A stretch of 13,621 nucleotides of DNA from CAYWEP01 sp964613075 (GTDB lineage: Bacteria > Patescibacteriota > Microgenomatia > Levybacterales > UBA12049). Each line of letters begins with the position of its first letter. Within the stretch, counting starts at the first letter, position 1. The notes under the pieces are model-generated. The model did not search any database and was not told the DNA's origin. It saw nothing but the letters and a program-made list of their open reading frames with translations. Positions 5,928 through 11,618 of this stretch are shown here, piece after piece. The position numbers were made by a program, and so were the translations under genes. Location: positions 1-13,621 of the forward strand of contig CAZTFV010000035.1 of assembly GCA_964613075.1 (NCBI GenBank), read 5' to 3'.

Positions 5928-7067
5928 ATGGCAGTTATAACAGAATGGGGTCCAAAGAACCAGAATGGCCATGACCGTAACCTCATGAAAGTAGCACAGT
6001 TTACCGCATCTGACCTGCGAGATATTGGCGCTGGAGTTTCATTATATTTACAACAAAACTCGACGAAAAAAAGAGAGCATGCAGCGCGACACATAGCTCG
6101 TAAAGGGTTACCTGTCAGACGTGTCCAAACTGGTTTGGACGTTATTAATCAGCTGGCTGCTGTTGGTCTAAGTTGGGTTGATGTCCGTAGCATAGTGGTA
6201 CATGAAGATACAAATAGTACGGTTCAAAAAACTGCGGACGAACTAAAAAACAGAGCAGGGGAAGGTCAACATCATGTCTGGTATGAGATAGACTGGGTCA
6301 AACCACCTGACCTGCGACCAGAAGCTCCTCCCCGGCCCGCAGCTCATGTGCAAAGAACAACTCCCGCCTTAACTCCTGAACAGATAGCTTCCAGAGCCGA
6401 ACAGAGAAGAAGAGATCAAGAAAGAAATCGCCTTGCCAGAGAAGCGAGAGAGGAAAGAGACCGACAAGAAAGACGAGCTACATGGGAACGAGAAATGATT
6501 GATAACGTAGTCATTGATAACGTAAGACAGACCGGAGAGGCTGTAATACAAGCAGGAAAGGTAAAAGTTGAGCTTGGCGAAGATGGTGCTGCTGTATTAT
6601 TATATAAAAAATATGCATCTGATCCTTATCAAGCAGTTGATAGAAATACTGGCAAGTACCAAGAAGAGCAAGGATATTCTTGGTTAAATCAAGCATTTGA
6701 TCGTCGATTCTTGAGATATTTTAATGCTCTTGCAGAACAAGCTGAAGGAAAAGAAACTCCATATGCGCCAGAACCCCTCAGCGAAGCATACTGTCAAGGT
6801 ACATACGAACGCGCATTGAAAGCAGATATGATAAGAATTATAAAAGATCCCGAAAGAGGTACAACATTTCAATACGCAGGATTTCCTCATCACCAAGCTA
6901 TTGAATATGGTACCCTTTTTATGAAAAATTATGGATTAATGGACTTGGATAGAAACATAGTATACGTAACAATTGCTGGAACGATGAAAATAGAGCGGCT
7001 GATTCATCCGGATTTTGCAAAATTCCTCACAATGAAAAAAGCAGAGCTAGATGCCGTAAACTCTTAA
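5928..7067 (+). CDS. Unrecognised 379-residue protein with central charged coiled coil
   Basis: No family recognised. Numbering from ATG 5928: residues 1-125 form a globular, mixed-charge domain (with MKVAQFTASDLRDIGAG and a segment HHVWYEIDWV); 126-143 are a Pro-rich linker (PPDLRPEAPPRP); about 147-192 form one long, very Arg/Glu-rich helix likely to be a coiled coil (IASRAEQRRRDQERNRLARE); 193-379 form a second globular domain with aromatic-rich patches. There is no signal peptide or membrane segment, so it should be cytoplasmic. Choosing 5928 over 5901 is explained by the promoter. It is flanked by a toxin-antitoxin locus and the damaged operon, and nothing nearby hints at function. There is no sign of a frameshift, and it is the longest complete gene in the window. 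Confidence 0.8.
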   Translation: MAVITEWGPKNQNGHDRNLMKVAQFTASDLRDIGAGVSLYLQQNSTKKREHAARHIARKGLPVRRVQTGLDVINQLAAVGLSWVDVRSIVVHEDTNSTVQKTADELKNRAGEGQHHVWYEIDWVKPPDLRPEAPPRPAAHVQRTTPALTPEQIASRAEQRRRDQERNRLAREAREERDRQERRATWEREMIDNVVIDNVRQTGEAVIQAGKVKVELGEDGAAVLLYKKYASDPYQAVDRNTGKYQEEQGYSWLNQAFDRRFLRYFNALAEQAEGKETPYAPEPLSEAYCQGTYERALKADMIRIIKDPERGTTFQYAGFPHHQAIEYGTLFMKNYGLMDLDRNIVYVTIAGTMKIERLIHPDFAKFLTMKKAELDAVNS

Positions 7068-7091
7068 ACTTATTTCTTCCCCAATTACTTG

Positions 7092-7370
7092 CTAATGCTT
7101 ATTCGTTCCGAAGCGTTTGAGGGCTCTTTCGTGGGCTTTTTCAGCTTCGGCTTCTCGATCACGCGGCTCGGCATCAGTAGTAAGCGAACCAAGTAAACGC
7201 TTGGCAATCACAGCTGTATCCTCAACTGCTCGATTGTACGCTTCTTCATTTACCTTCGACGGCTTCGCAAACCCAGACAGCTTCCGCACAAATTGCAGTG
7301 ACGCTGCATGAATCTCATCGTCAGTAGCAGGAGGGTCAAAATTAAAAATGGTCTTAATATTTCGACACAT
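7092..7370 (-). CDS. DUF2277 family protein
   Basis: 92 residues, normal for the family. It starts MCRNIKTIFNFDPPATDDEI, the signature of DUF2277, followed by HAASLQFVRKLSGFAKPS, an acidic/basic helix NEEAYNRAVEDTAVIAKRLL and an Arg/Glu-rich tail PRDREAEAEKAHERALKRFG. Function is unknown. The family is widespread in free-living bacteria, so here it may have come by transfer. The ATG lies three bases after the stop of the broken DHFR-family gene, so the two probably formed an operon before the damage. The reading frame is intact. Confidence 0.9.
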   Translation of the reverse strand: MCRNIKTIFNFDPPATDDEIHAASLQFVRKLSGFAKPSKVNEEAYNRAVEDTAVIAKRLLGSLTTDAEPRDREAEAEKAHERALKRFGTNKH

Positions 7371-7373
7371 AGG

Positions 7374-7660
7374 TTATTCTCTGACAGGTTTATAGGAGAG
7401 TAAAACATTTCCATTACGAAACACCCTTGTTTTTAAAAGTTTCAGCTTTAATTTGTTCTTTATATTCGCAAACAGTTGTTTGCCCTTTCCCAAAACAACT
7501 GGTAAGTCGTTCGTCCGAAAAGTATCGTACCGAACTCAATCGTCTGTTCGACTGCAAATTTATTAAACTCATCATCAATATTATGCCAATCAATATTGCC
7601 GTCAGGTCCGGCAAAATAGCCATCAAGTGATACTAAATTAAATACAACGAGTTTTCTCAT
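7374..7660 (-). pseudogene. DHFR-family (RibD C-terminal-like) gene broken by an internal, out-of-frame deletion
   Basis: The first 54 codons from ATG 7660 (MRKLVVFNLVSLDGYFAGPD, then NIDWHN and FGRTTYQ) are the N-terminus of the dihydrofolate reductase/RibD-C family. At about 7500-7510 the sequence jumps to the C-terminal 43 residues in another frame: PVVLGKGKQLF, a Lys-rich helix, and FRNGNVLLSYKP before TAA 7376-7374. About 90 central residues of a normal 180-190 residue protein are missing. The N-terminal frame therefore ends early, at about 7460. The join contains CCAGTTG, which could belong to either side (TAC CAG TTG or CCA GTT GTT), suggesting deletion at microhomology. The stop sits three bases before DUF2277. 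Confidence 0.85.
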
Positions 7661-7661
7661 A
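7564..7661. repeat. 98-bp direct repeat, copy 1
   Basis: Matches 8321-8418 base for base except one position (T at 7579, C at 8336). On the - strand it is the first 32 or so codons of the DHFR-family gene. The two copies are 757 bp apart and bracket the retropepsin/DUF5678-like pair. Confidence 0.95.
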
Positions 7662-7665
7662 AACT

Positions 7666-8085
7666 TCAATATTCAAGTTCAACTTGTAATTTCTTTTCAT
7701 TGAAAACTACTTGTTTAAAATATTTAAAAAAACCATATCTCCCCAGCAATGGTATTCTATGATCATAGCTAAAATGAATATCTGTCTTGAAATTATATGC
7801 CTGGATAAATATTTTTACTGGATGGACATAAGCTGTAATTCCAATGTTTCCAATACCCATGTGGGTTATTTTTTTACCTTTTCTAATAGCTACCCCCAAA
7901 TATTCACCAATATCGGCTGGCATCAAGTTGAAATCGGCTCCTGAATCAAGCAAGCAATTTATTGCGTTAGGATATATTTTATGATTTATGTTGATTTGTA
8001 TAGGAAGGATTGGACTATAAATTGCGATTAGTTTTTTATTGTAAACATGGGGGTTAGCAAGATAATCGTATTTGATTATCGGCAT
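7666..8085 (-). CDS. Retropepsin-like aspartic protease, single domain
   Basis: 139 residues. The active-site motif is CLLDSGADFNLMP with Asp 47 (D-S-G-A, the retroviral-type form of D-T-G-A). The C-terminal signature LLGRYGFFKYFKQVVFN (about residues 113-129) followed by KKLQVEL matches the closing ILGR.GFF...K..F segment of retroviral-type aspartic proteases found in bacteria. It is soluble, with no membrane segment. Proteases of this fold act as dimers, one Asp from each chain. It overlaps the upstream DUF5678-like gene by ten bases. The pair lies between the two 98-bp repeats. Its substrate is unknown; a role paired with the small neighbour is inference. Confidence 0.82.
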   Translation of the reverse strand: MPIIKYDYLANPHVYNKKLIAIYSPILPIQININHKIYPNAINCLLDSGADFNLMPADIGEYLGVAIRKGKKITHMGIGNIGITAYVHPVKIFIQAYNFKTDIHFSYDHRIPLLGRYGFFKYFKQVVFNEKKLQVELEY

Positions 8086-8273
8086 AGTGGAGAAATAGCA
8101 ACATTCAAAGGAGGAACATAATGAATGATTATGTCTTTTATATTCATTTTCTCAAGCTTTGTATGCATCTCTTTAATTGTCTTCGCTGAAGCAAGAACCT
8201 CTTTTTTATCCTTTGACAAAGCAATATACTGATCTGCGTATTGGGCGATTTTCTCTAAGTTAATTGATTTCAT
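8076..8273 (-). CDS. Small DUF5678-like protein
   Basis: 65 residues. The core INLEKIAQYADQYIALSKD, then EVLASAKTIKEMHTKLEKM, and IIIHYVPPLN fits DUF5678: 'Y...W/YIA.S.D...V.ASGKT.KE......' followed by 'I..VPP'. The family is small and uncharacterised, and I recall it commonly next to retropepsin-like proteases, as here. The stop overlaps the protease start by ten bases, so the two are translationally coupled. The ATG at 8273 lies just after the stop of the DHFR fragment (TAA 8279-8277). The pair has the size and arrangement of a toxin-antitoxin or regulator-protease couple, but no evidence in the sequence proves that. Confidence 0.7.
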   Translation of the reverse strand: MKSINLEKIAQYADQYIALSKDKKEVLASAKTIKEMHTKLEKMNIKDIIIHYVPPLNVAISPLCR

Positions 8274-8276
8274 AAC

Positions 8277-8417
8277 TTATATATAACTTATTATACCACT
8301 TACTGCAAGCTGCTCATTGGTAAACTCATCATCAACATTATGCCAATCAATATTGCCGTCAGGTCCGGCAAAATAGCCATCAAGTGATACTAAATTAAAT
8401 ACAACGAGTTTTCTCAT
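8277..8417 (-). pseudogene. 5' fragment of the DHFR-family gene (second copy)
   Basis: 46 codons from ATG 8417 to TAA 8277. The first 31 or so codons are the same as the DHFR-family gene start at 7660 (98-bp repeat, one base different). The reading then leaves the family after DDEF and ends. The ATG overlaps the stop of the hydrolase gene as ATGA, so this is probably the original 5' end of the gene in its operon, cut off by the inserted pair. Confidence 0.85.
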
Positions 8418-8418
8418 A
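8321..8418. repeat. 98-bp direct repeat, copy 2
   Basis: Second copy of 7564-7661, same orientation, one mismatch. The homology stops abruptly at both ends: on the hydrolase side just before the ATG, and on the other side inside the codons after DDEF. Confidence 0.95.
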
Positions 8419-8840
8419 TATTTTTCTCCAGAAAAGACTGGACAGTAGCTGCTAGTTCTTTTTCATAACTTCTAAAACTATGTTCTGCACCGTTAATGAC
8501 TGAAATCTCCGTGTGAGGATTCTTGAATACGTTCACACGACCGAGCCACTTATTTATAGACGCATCAATTTTGACAATACCAATATCCTTATCACCATAC
8601 GCAATGAGCATTGGTAGCTGCACTTTTCCAAGTAACGCTCCGCCTTTACGGTCATTGTAGATATCTGCTGAACTTCCTTTTTGCATACATTCCTCTAAGG
8701 TCATCGAGAAAATAGTTCTCGTAGCCATTACCTGACATACCATGAATATGAATGACTGCTGTATCGTTATTTTCATTGTTAAGCCAACCTTGTAGCTCCA
8801 CGCCATCAGTTGCCTTGAAACGGATAAAATCGACTTTCAT
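8414..8840 (-). pseudogene. Alpha/beta hydrolase gene with internal, out-of-frame deletion
   Basis: The N-terminal part from ATG 8840 reads VDFIRFKATDGVELQGWL and IHIHGMSGNGYENYFLDDL (HG oxyanion motif), ending MYAK near 8670-8680. From there the sequence continues in another frame with GSSADIYNDRKGGALLGKV, LPMLIAYGDKDIGIVKID (the acid loop, GDKD) and GAEHSF (catalytic His), down to the TGA at 8414-8416. About 140-160 residues, including the nucleophile elbow (GHSLGG in this family), are gone, so it cannot be an active hydrolase. The junction ATGCAAAAAGGAAG is compatible with both flanks (YAK.G and MQKG), suggesting deletion at a short repeat. It is the first gene of the damaged operon. Confidence 0.85.
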
Positions 8841-8881
8841 AGAGTAGCCAGGATTGTCACGATAAGAATATTTATGAGGAA

Positions 8882-8890
8882 ATTATAACA
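8882..8890 (-). promoter_or_regulatory. Extended -10 promoter upstream of the broken hydrolase
   Basis: On the - strand TGTTATAAT (8890-8882), a perfect extended -10. The predicted start is near 8875, giving a leader of about 35 bases. No convincing -35 or Shine-Dalgarno is seen. Confidence 0.5.
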
Positions 8891-8910
8891 GAGGTCAGGA
8901 TAGAAGTGTG

Positions 8911-9141
8911 CTAAGGCAAAAGACCTCTCACTCTAAAATGTACCACCGATCCGGAGGGTGTAAAAAAAGGCCTCCATGCTTGCTGTTGCTCTAAGCTTCC
9001 TGTGGGATGTTCAAAGGGTTCAGTGGTATACACAATTCCATCAACTATTCGGTTCATATAACCATCCTCTCTGTATTCAAATAACACACCATTTGCAACC
9101 TGCGCTGCTACAACTCGTTCGAGCTCCCACCGCATCGACAT
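8911..9141 (-). CDS. Small protein of unknown function, probably a secreted protein whose signal peptide is out of frame
   Basis: 76 residues from ATG 9141, with a normal amino-acid mix (RWELERVVAAQVANGVLFEY). No family recognised. The frame stays open upstream to a stop at 9222-9220 and reads VNIISIFTAFSSFAFA followed by ETPAER, which looks like a signal peptide with an AFA cleavage site, but it has no ATG, GTG or TTG. An ATG at 9220-9218 lies in the neighbouring frame and would join it if the run of four A at 9208-9211 (+ strand) were one base shorter. So this may be the intact part of a frameshifted gene spanning 8911-9220. Moderate-to-low confidence that it is expressed. Confidence 0.45.
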   Translation of the reverse strand: MSMRWELERVVAAQVANGVLFEYREDGYMNRIVDGIVYTTEPFEHPTGSLEQQQAWRPFFTPSGSVVHFRVRGLLP

Positions 9142-9202
9142 TCTTTCTGCTGGGGTCTCTGCAAAAGCAAAAGACGAAAAAGCAGTAAAGATTGATATGA
9201 TA

Positions 9203-9232
9203 TTGACAAAATATATACATTAGCCGTATACT
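9203..9232 (+). promoter_or_regulatory. sigma70-type promoter of the VapBC-type operon
   Basis: TTGACA (9203-9208), an 18-base spacer, then TATACT (9227-9232). The predicted start is about 9239, two bases before ATG 9241, so the mRNA is expected to be leaderless. Confidence 0.72.
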
Positions 9233-9240
9233 ACAAATAT

Positions 9241-9474
9241 ATGATTAGGACTCAAATATATATTCCAGAAACTCTGCATGAAAGGGCTAAAACTATTGCC
9301 AGAGCTAAGAAACAAAGTTTGGCTAATTTATATCGTGGTTTTATTGCTAATGGTTTGAAGATGTCTAAGAATCGTGGTGGAGATTTAACTGCCCTGGCTA
9401 AACTGAATATCAAGGGCGGGCCAAAAAACCTCTCCCGCGATATAGACAAGTATCTTTATGGCAGCAAAAAATAA
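9241..9474 (+). CDS. Ribbon-helix-helix antitoxin (VapB-like)
   Basis: 77 residues. The first 40 show the ribbon-helix-helix fold: strand RTQIYIP, helix ETLHERAKTIARAKK, turn QSLAN, helix LYRGFIANGLKM. The rest (GGDLTALAKLNIKGGPKNLS and on) is extended and probably neutralises the PIN partner. The gene overlaps the following PIN gene by 17 bases if that starts at 9458. The promoter directly upstream leaves almost no leader. The N-terminal strand pairs as a dimer to contact the promoter, so autorepression is likely. Confidence 0.82.
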   Translation: MIRTQIYIPETLHERAKTIARAKKQSLANLYRGFIANGLKMSKNRGGDLTALAKLNIKGGPKNLSRDIDKYLYGSKK

Positions 9475-9961
9475 GTATTTTTTAAGCCTCGAAGAAAATT
9501 TTCTCCTAGAAGAAACAAAACCAGGCGAATCGGCAGAATATATGCTTGATATTCTGGTTGATGCTGATGCCCTGGTTGCACTAGTTAAGTCCAACGAACA
9601 AAATCATAAAAGAGCGCTTTCTATAAGCGAGGCTTTGCAGAAAAAAGGCTGCACTTGGTATATTTCACCATTCACCATAGGAGAAGTTGCGACTGTTATC
9701 TCCCATAAGATAAACCAAGCTACTGCCAAAAAAGTTCTTAAAGAACTGAGAAAGCAGAATCTCAATTTATTGACTTTAAAAGATGAACTTACTCACCTAG
9801 CTGATGATTGGTTTAAGAAACAAAACAAAAAAGGAACTTCTTATTTTGACTGTTACAATATGGCACTTCTAGAAAGATACAAGAAACAACTTAATGCTAT
9901 CTTTAGCTTTGACAGTGTTTATAAAATAAACAGCTTCAAAACTGCAGAAGAAATCATTTAG
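9458..9961 (+). CDS. PIN-domain ribonuclease toxin (VapC-like), intact
   Basis: 167 residues from ATG 9458. The four acidic positions of a PIN nuclease are visible: Asp 35 in ILVDADALVAL, Glu 76 in SPFTIGEVATV, Asp 131 in SYFDCYNMALL and Asp 152 in AIFSFDSVY. VapC proteins cleave RNA with a divalent metal bound by these acids. The first 28 residues extend beyond the usual VapC start; ATG 9542 (MLDILVDAD) would give a typical length and is a real alternative, leaving a 67-base gap after the antitoxin. No clear Shine-Dalgarno favours either. A terminator follows. Confidence 0.83.
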   Translation: MAAKNKYFLSLEENFLLEETKPGESAEYMLDILVDADALVALVKSNEQNHKRALSISEALQKKGCTWYISPFTIGEVATVISHKINQATAKKVLKELRKQNLNLLTLKDELTHLADDWFKKQNKKGTSYFDCYNMALLERYKKQLNAIFSFDSVYKINSFKTAEEII

Positions 9962-9982
9962 TATCATAAGCGGCGGTCAAAA

Positions 9983-10009
9983 AGCGCTGTTATCAACAGT
10001 GTTCTTTTC
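9983..10009 (+). terminator. Rho-independent terminator after the VapBC-type operon
   Basis: A 9-bp stem with two G-U pairs (9983-9991 with 9995-10003) and a three-base loop, followed by CTTTTC, 21 bases after the PIN stop. Short but well placed. The rest of 10010-10150 shows no gene I can support. Confidence 0.55.
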
Positions 10010-10152
10010 ATACGCCGATTATTATTAAAGCTTGATTGTCCTACGGGATTTTATAATTTTGAAACTAAAAAGTTTTGCTCCGCGCACCTTGGCATAGTAT
10101 ACCGGAAATTGTGAAGATAATTGAAGCGTTTGAAAGGAGGATTCAACGAAAC

Positions 10153-10190
10153 AACCCACCGAGAAAAACTCGATGGGCTGTTTTTATGTA
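10153..10190. terminator. Bidirectional terminator hairpin
   Basis: CCCACCGAG, an A5 loop, and CTCGATGGG, then CTGTTTTT on the + strand. Read on the - strand the stem is complete with one G-U pair and is followed by TTGTTTC, just after the stop of the secreted-protein gene at 10198. The stronger stem is on the - strand; the better T-tract is on the + strand. Confidence 0.7.
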
Positions 10191-10197
10191 AACAACC

Positions 10198-10524
10198 TTA
10201 ATTTTGTGGATTACCACAAAGAGTGCTGTTGTTTATGCCGGTTTGTGTACCGTCAGTGCCAGGACCAGGCCAGGATCCGAGAAATGTAGCATGTTGTACA
10301 TTACCATTCCCCGGTGAGGTCTCGATTCCAAGGTTGGCACCTTTACCAAACGCATTGAAAGAACCGTGGCCCGCACAGATAGTGTTGCCATTTGCGACAG
10401 CATAACCAGGCATAGTTCCGTAATCTGAGCCGTCTCCGGAATTACTTGCAAAAGCCGGAACTGCCATAGCGCCGAGCATAACTGCACTTGCTGATACACC
10501 TACTAAGAATTTCTTGATATTCAT
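10198..10524 (-). CDS. Small secreted protein of unknown function
   Basis: 108 residues. The start ATG 10524 is fixed by a full Shine-Dalgarno, GGAGGTG, with six bases between. Residues 1-26 are a textbook signal peptide (MNIKKFLVGVSASAVMLGAM then AVPAFA), cleaved before SNSGDGS. The mature part of about 82 residues is rich in Gly, Asn, Ser and Thr, with two Cys (ICAGHG and TLCGNP) that could pair, and no charged helix; it looks like an extended surface or extracellular protein. No family recognised. It is followed by a hairpin terminator and preceded by a hairpin in its own leader, so it is probably transcribed alone and translated strongly. Confidence 0.82.
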   Translation of the reverse strand: MNIKKFLVGVSASAVMLGAMAVPAFASNSGDGSDYGTMPGYAVANGNTICAGHGSFNAFGKGANLGIETSPGNGNVQHATFLGSWPGPGTDGTQTGINNSTLCGNPQN

Positions 10525-10530
10525 TATTTT

Positions 10531-10575
10531 CACCTCCTTCCTACCCGCATTGCCTTACAAAGCATGGCAGGCGGG
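10531..10575 (-). promoter_or_regulatory. Leader hairpin directly upstream of a strong Shine-Dalgarno
   Basis: CCCGC..TTGCC (10544-10554) pairs with GGCA.GCGGG (10566-10575), about ten pairs with one bulge. On the - strand it ends six bases before GGAGGTG (10537-10531) of the secreted-protein gene. There is no T-tract on that strand, so a leader structure (mRNA stability or translation control) is likelier than a terminator of the upstream gene. Confidence 0.5.
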
Positions 10576-10631
10576 TCTTTACTAATTTTTATTGACACCA
10601 TCTTATCAGGCTAATATGGAAGATATAAAAC

Positions 10632-11249
10632 TTATTTTACCGGAACCATAAGGTGCTCATATGGAGTGCCAACCCACATGATCCACGAGCCGCCTTTTTT
10701 AGGATCGGTCCCGTAAACACTTGGGTCAAGTGTACCTGCGGGAAATACCATCAGATGCGAAGGGGTAGTAATCCAATCCTCGCCTTCTGTGGGCTTTGTA
10801 GCGAAAGGGTCAGTGTTACTCGCATCGCTCCCGCCTTCAAGCATATAGGCAAGACCTACTTGGCTTAAGTTTGGAGTTTTTTGCGTGATATAGGCTTGAA
10901 GCCACTGCATGCCTTGCTTATCAACGCATATTGGATCTTTCCCAGGAGAAGCAGGGTAATCAGGGAAACAGGTCCAGTCATTGGCTCCTTTTCGAAGTTC
11001 AGTTGGATTAGCTCCTTCTTTTTCCGGATAATCCATAACTGTTGCATCCCCGGCAACTTTTTCCGGTGCTGCACTGAGCGCTTCTTGGATTTTAGCTTCT
11101 TTGGAGCCTTTTTGCGCTGAGGTTTTTTCCGTTTCAGTCATTGCCTTCTCTTGTGATGTAGATTTCTGAGGAGATGTTCCACCCCGAAGCATGTATCCTA
11201 TAATTATTCCAGTAATAAGGGCTACAATGAGATACGTTGCTTTATTCAT
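10632..11249 (-). CDS. Conserved hypothetical exported/anchored protein
   Basis: 205 residues. Residues 4-21 form a signal anchor (ATYLIVALITGIIIGYML). Residues 25-60 are a Lys/Glu/Ser-rich spacer. Residues about 57-205 form a domain I recall as a conserved hypothetical family found also in proteobacteria: APEKVAGDATVMDYP, LRKGANDWTCFPD, PGKDPICVDKQGMQWLQAY, YMLEGGSDASNTDPFA, the last SWIMWVGTPYEHLMVPV. Two Cys (in WTCFPD and PICVD) and many Asp/Trp residues are conserved in position. Function unknown. It has its own promoter with a short leader. Confidence 0.82.
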   Translation of the reverse strand: MNKATYLIVALITGIIIGYMLRGGTSPQKSTSQEKAMTETEKTSAQKGSKEAKIQEALSAAPEKVAGDATVMDYPEKEGANPTELRKGANDWTCFPDYPASPGKDPICVDKQGMQWLQAYITQKTPNLSQVGLAYMLEGGSDASNTDPFATKPTEGEDWITTPSHLMVFPAGTLDPSVYGTDPKKGGSWIMWVGTPYEHLMVPVK

Positions 11250-11264
11250 AGTCTATCTAGGGGA

Positions 11265-11292
11265 AGTTTATCACTTGAATGGTATTTGTCAA
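11265..11292 (-). promoter_or_regulatory. sigma70-type promoter of the exported hypothetical protein
   Basis: On the - strand TTGACA (11292-11287), a 16-base spacer, then TAAACT (11270-11265). The predicted start is about 11258, nine bases before ATG 11249; no Shine-Dalgarno fits in between. Confidence 0.6.
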
Positions 11293-11375
11293 TAGGGGCG
11301 CGGCGTGGAAAGAGGATGCAGATTATAAATGCAACCATCTTTATCATAAACTTTGTTTAGGGATTTCTATTGCTC

Positions 11376-11570
11376 TTAGGCTTGACCTTTATTATCTTTA
11401 TTCCTCCACCATAAATAACCTGCAGCAATAAATAAAATAATACCGAAAACACTATGTGCTGTATGGTTTATTCCAAGACCAATTGCTTCATGATTTAGGG
11501 GCAGCGGTGCCTTATGGTCTATTAAGAAATATAGACCCGCCAAAATCAAAACTATAATAAGCTGTTTCAT
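11376..11570 (-). CDS. Small two-helix membrane protein, unknown
   Basis: 64 residues with two hydrophobic segments: 3-17 (QLIIVLILAGLYFLI) and about 38-55 (AHSVFGIILFIAAGYLWW), separated by a loop with several His (DHK, NHEA, INHTAH) and ending in a charged tail RNKDNKGQ. No family recognised. The four His in and beside the loop could bind a metal, but that is speculation; there are no Cys. It follows the LUD gene by 48 bases in the same direction and may be the last gene of the arsR-LUD operon. A GGGGGTG sequence lies 13 bases before the ATG, too far for a good ribosome site. Confidence 0.65.
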   Translation of the reverse strand: MKQLIIVLILAGLYFLIDHKAPLPLNHEAIGLGINHTAHSVFGIILFIAAGYLWWRNKDNKGQA

Positions 11571-11618
11571 AATTTCACTATTTCACCCCCTTTTTAGACT
11601 CTCTGGCTGGCTAATTTA

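Noticed and set aside
7564..8418. CRISPR or insertion-sequence interpretation of the 98-bp repeats
   Set aside because: Only two copies, no spacer array, no transposase and no terminal inverted repeats; both copies are coding sequence of one gene.
10090..10190. Possible small + strand gene with AGGAGG at 10135-10140
   Set aside because: No ATG, GTG or TTG lies at a suitable distance after the AGGAGG; the open frame runs into the terminator hairpin.
11376..11570. MerT/MerF-like mercury transporter
   Set aside because: Two membrane helices and a merA neighbour invite the idea, but there are no Cys residues, which those transporters need.
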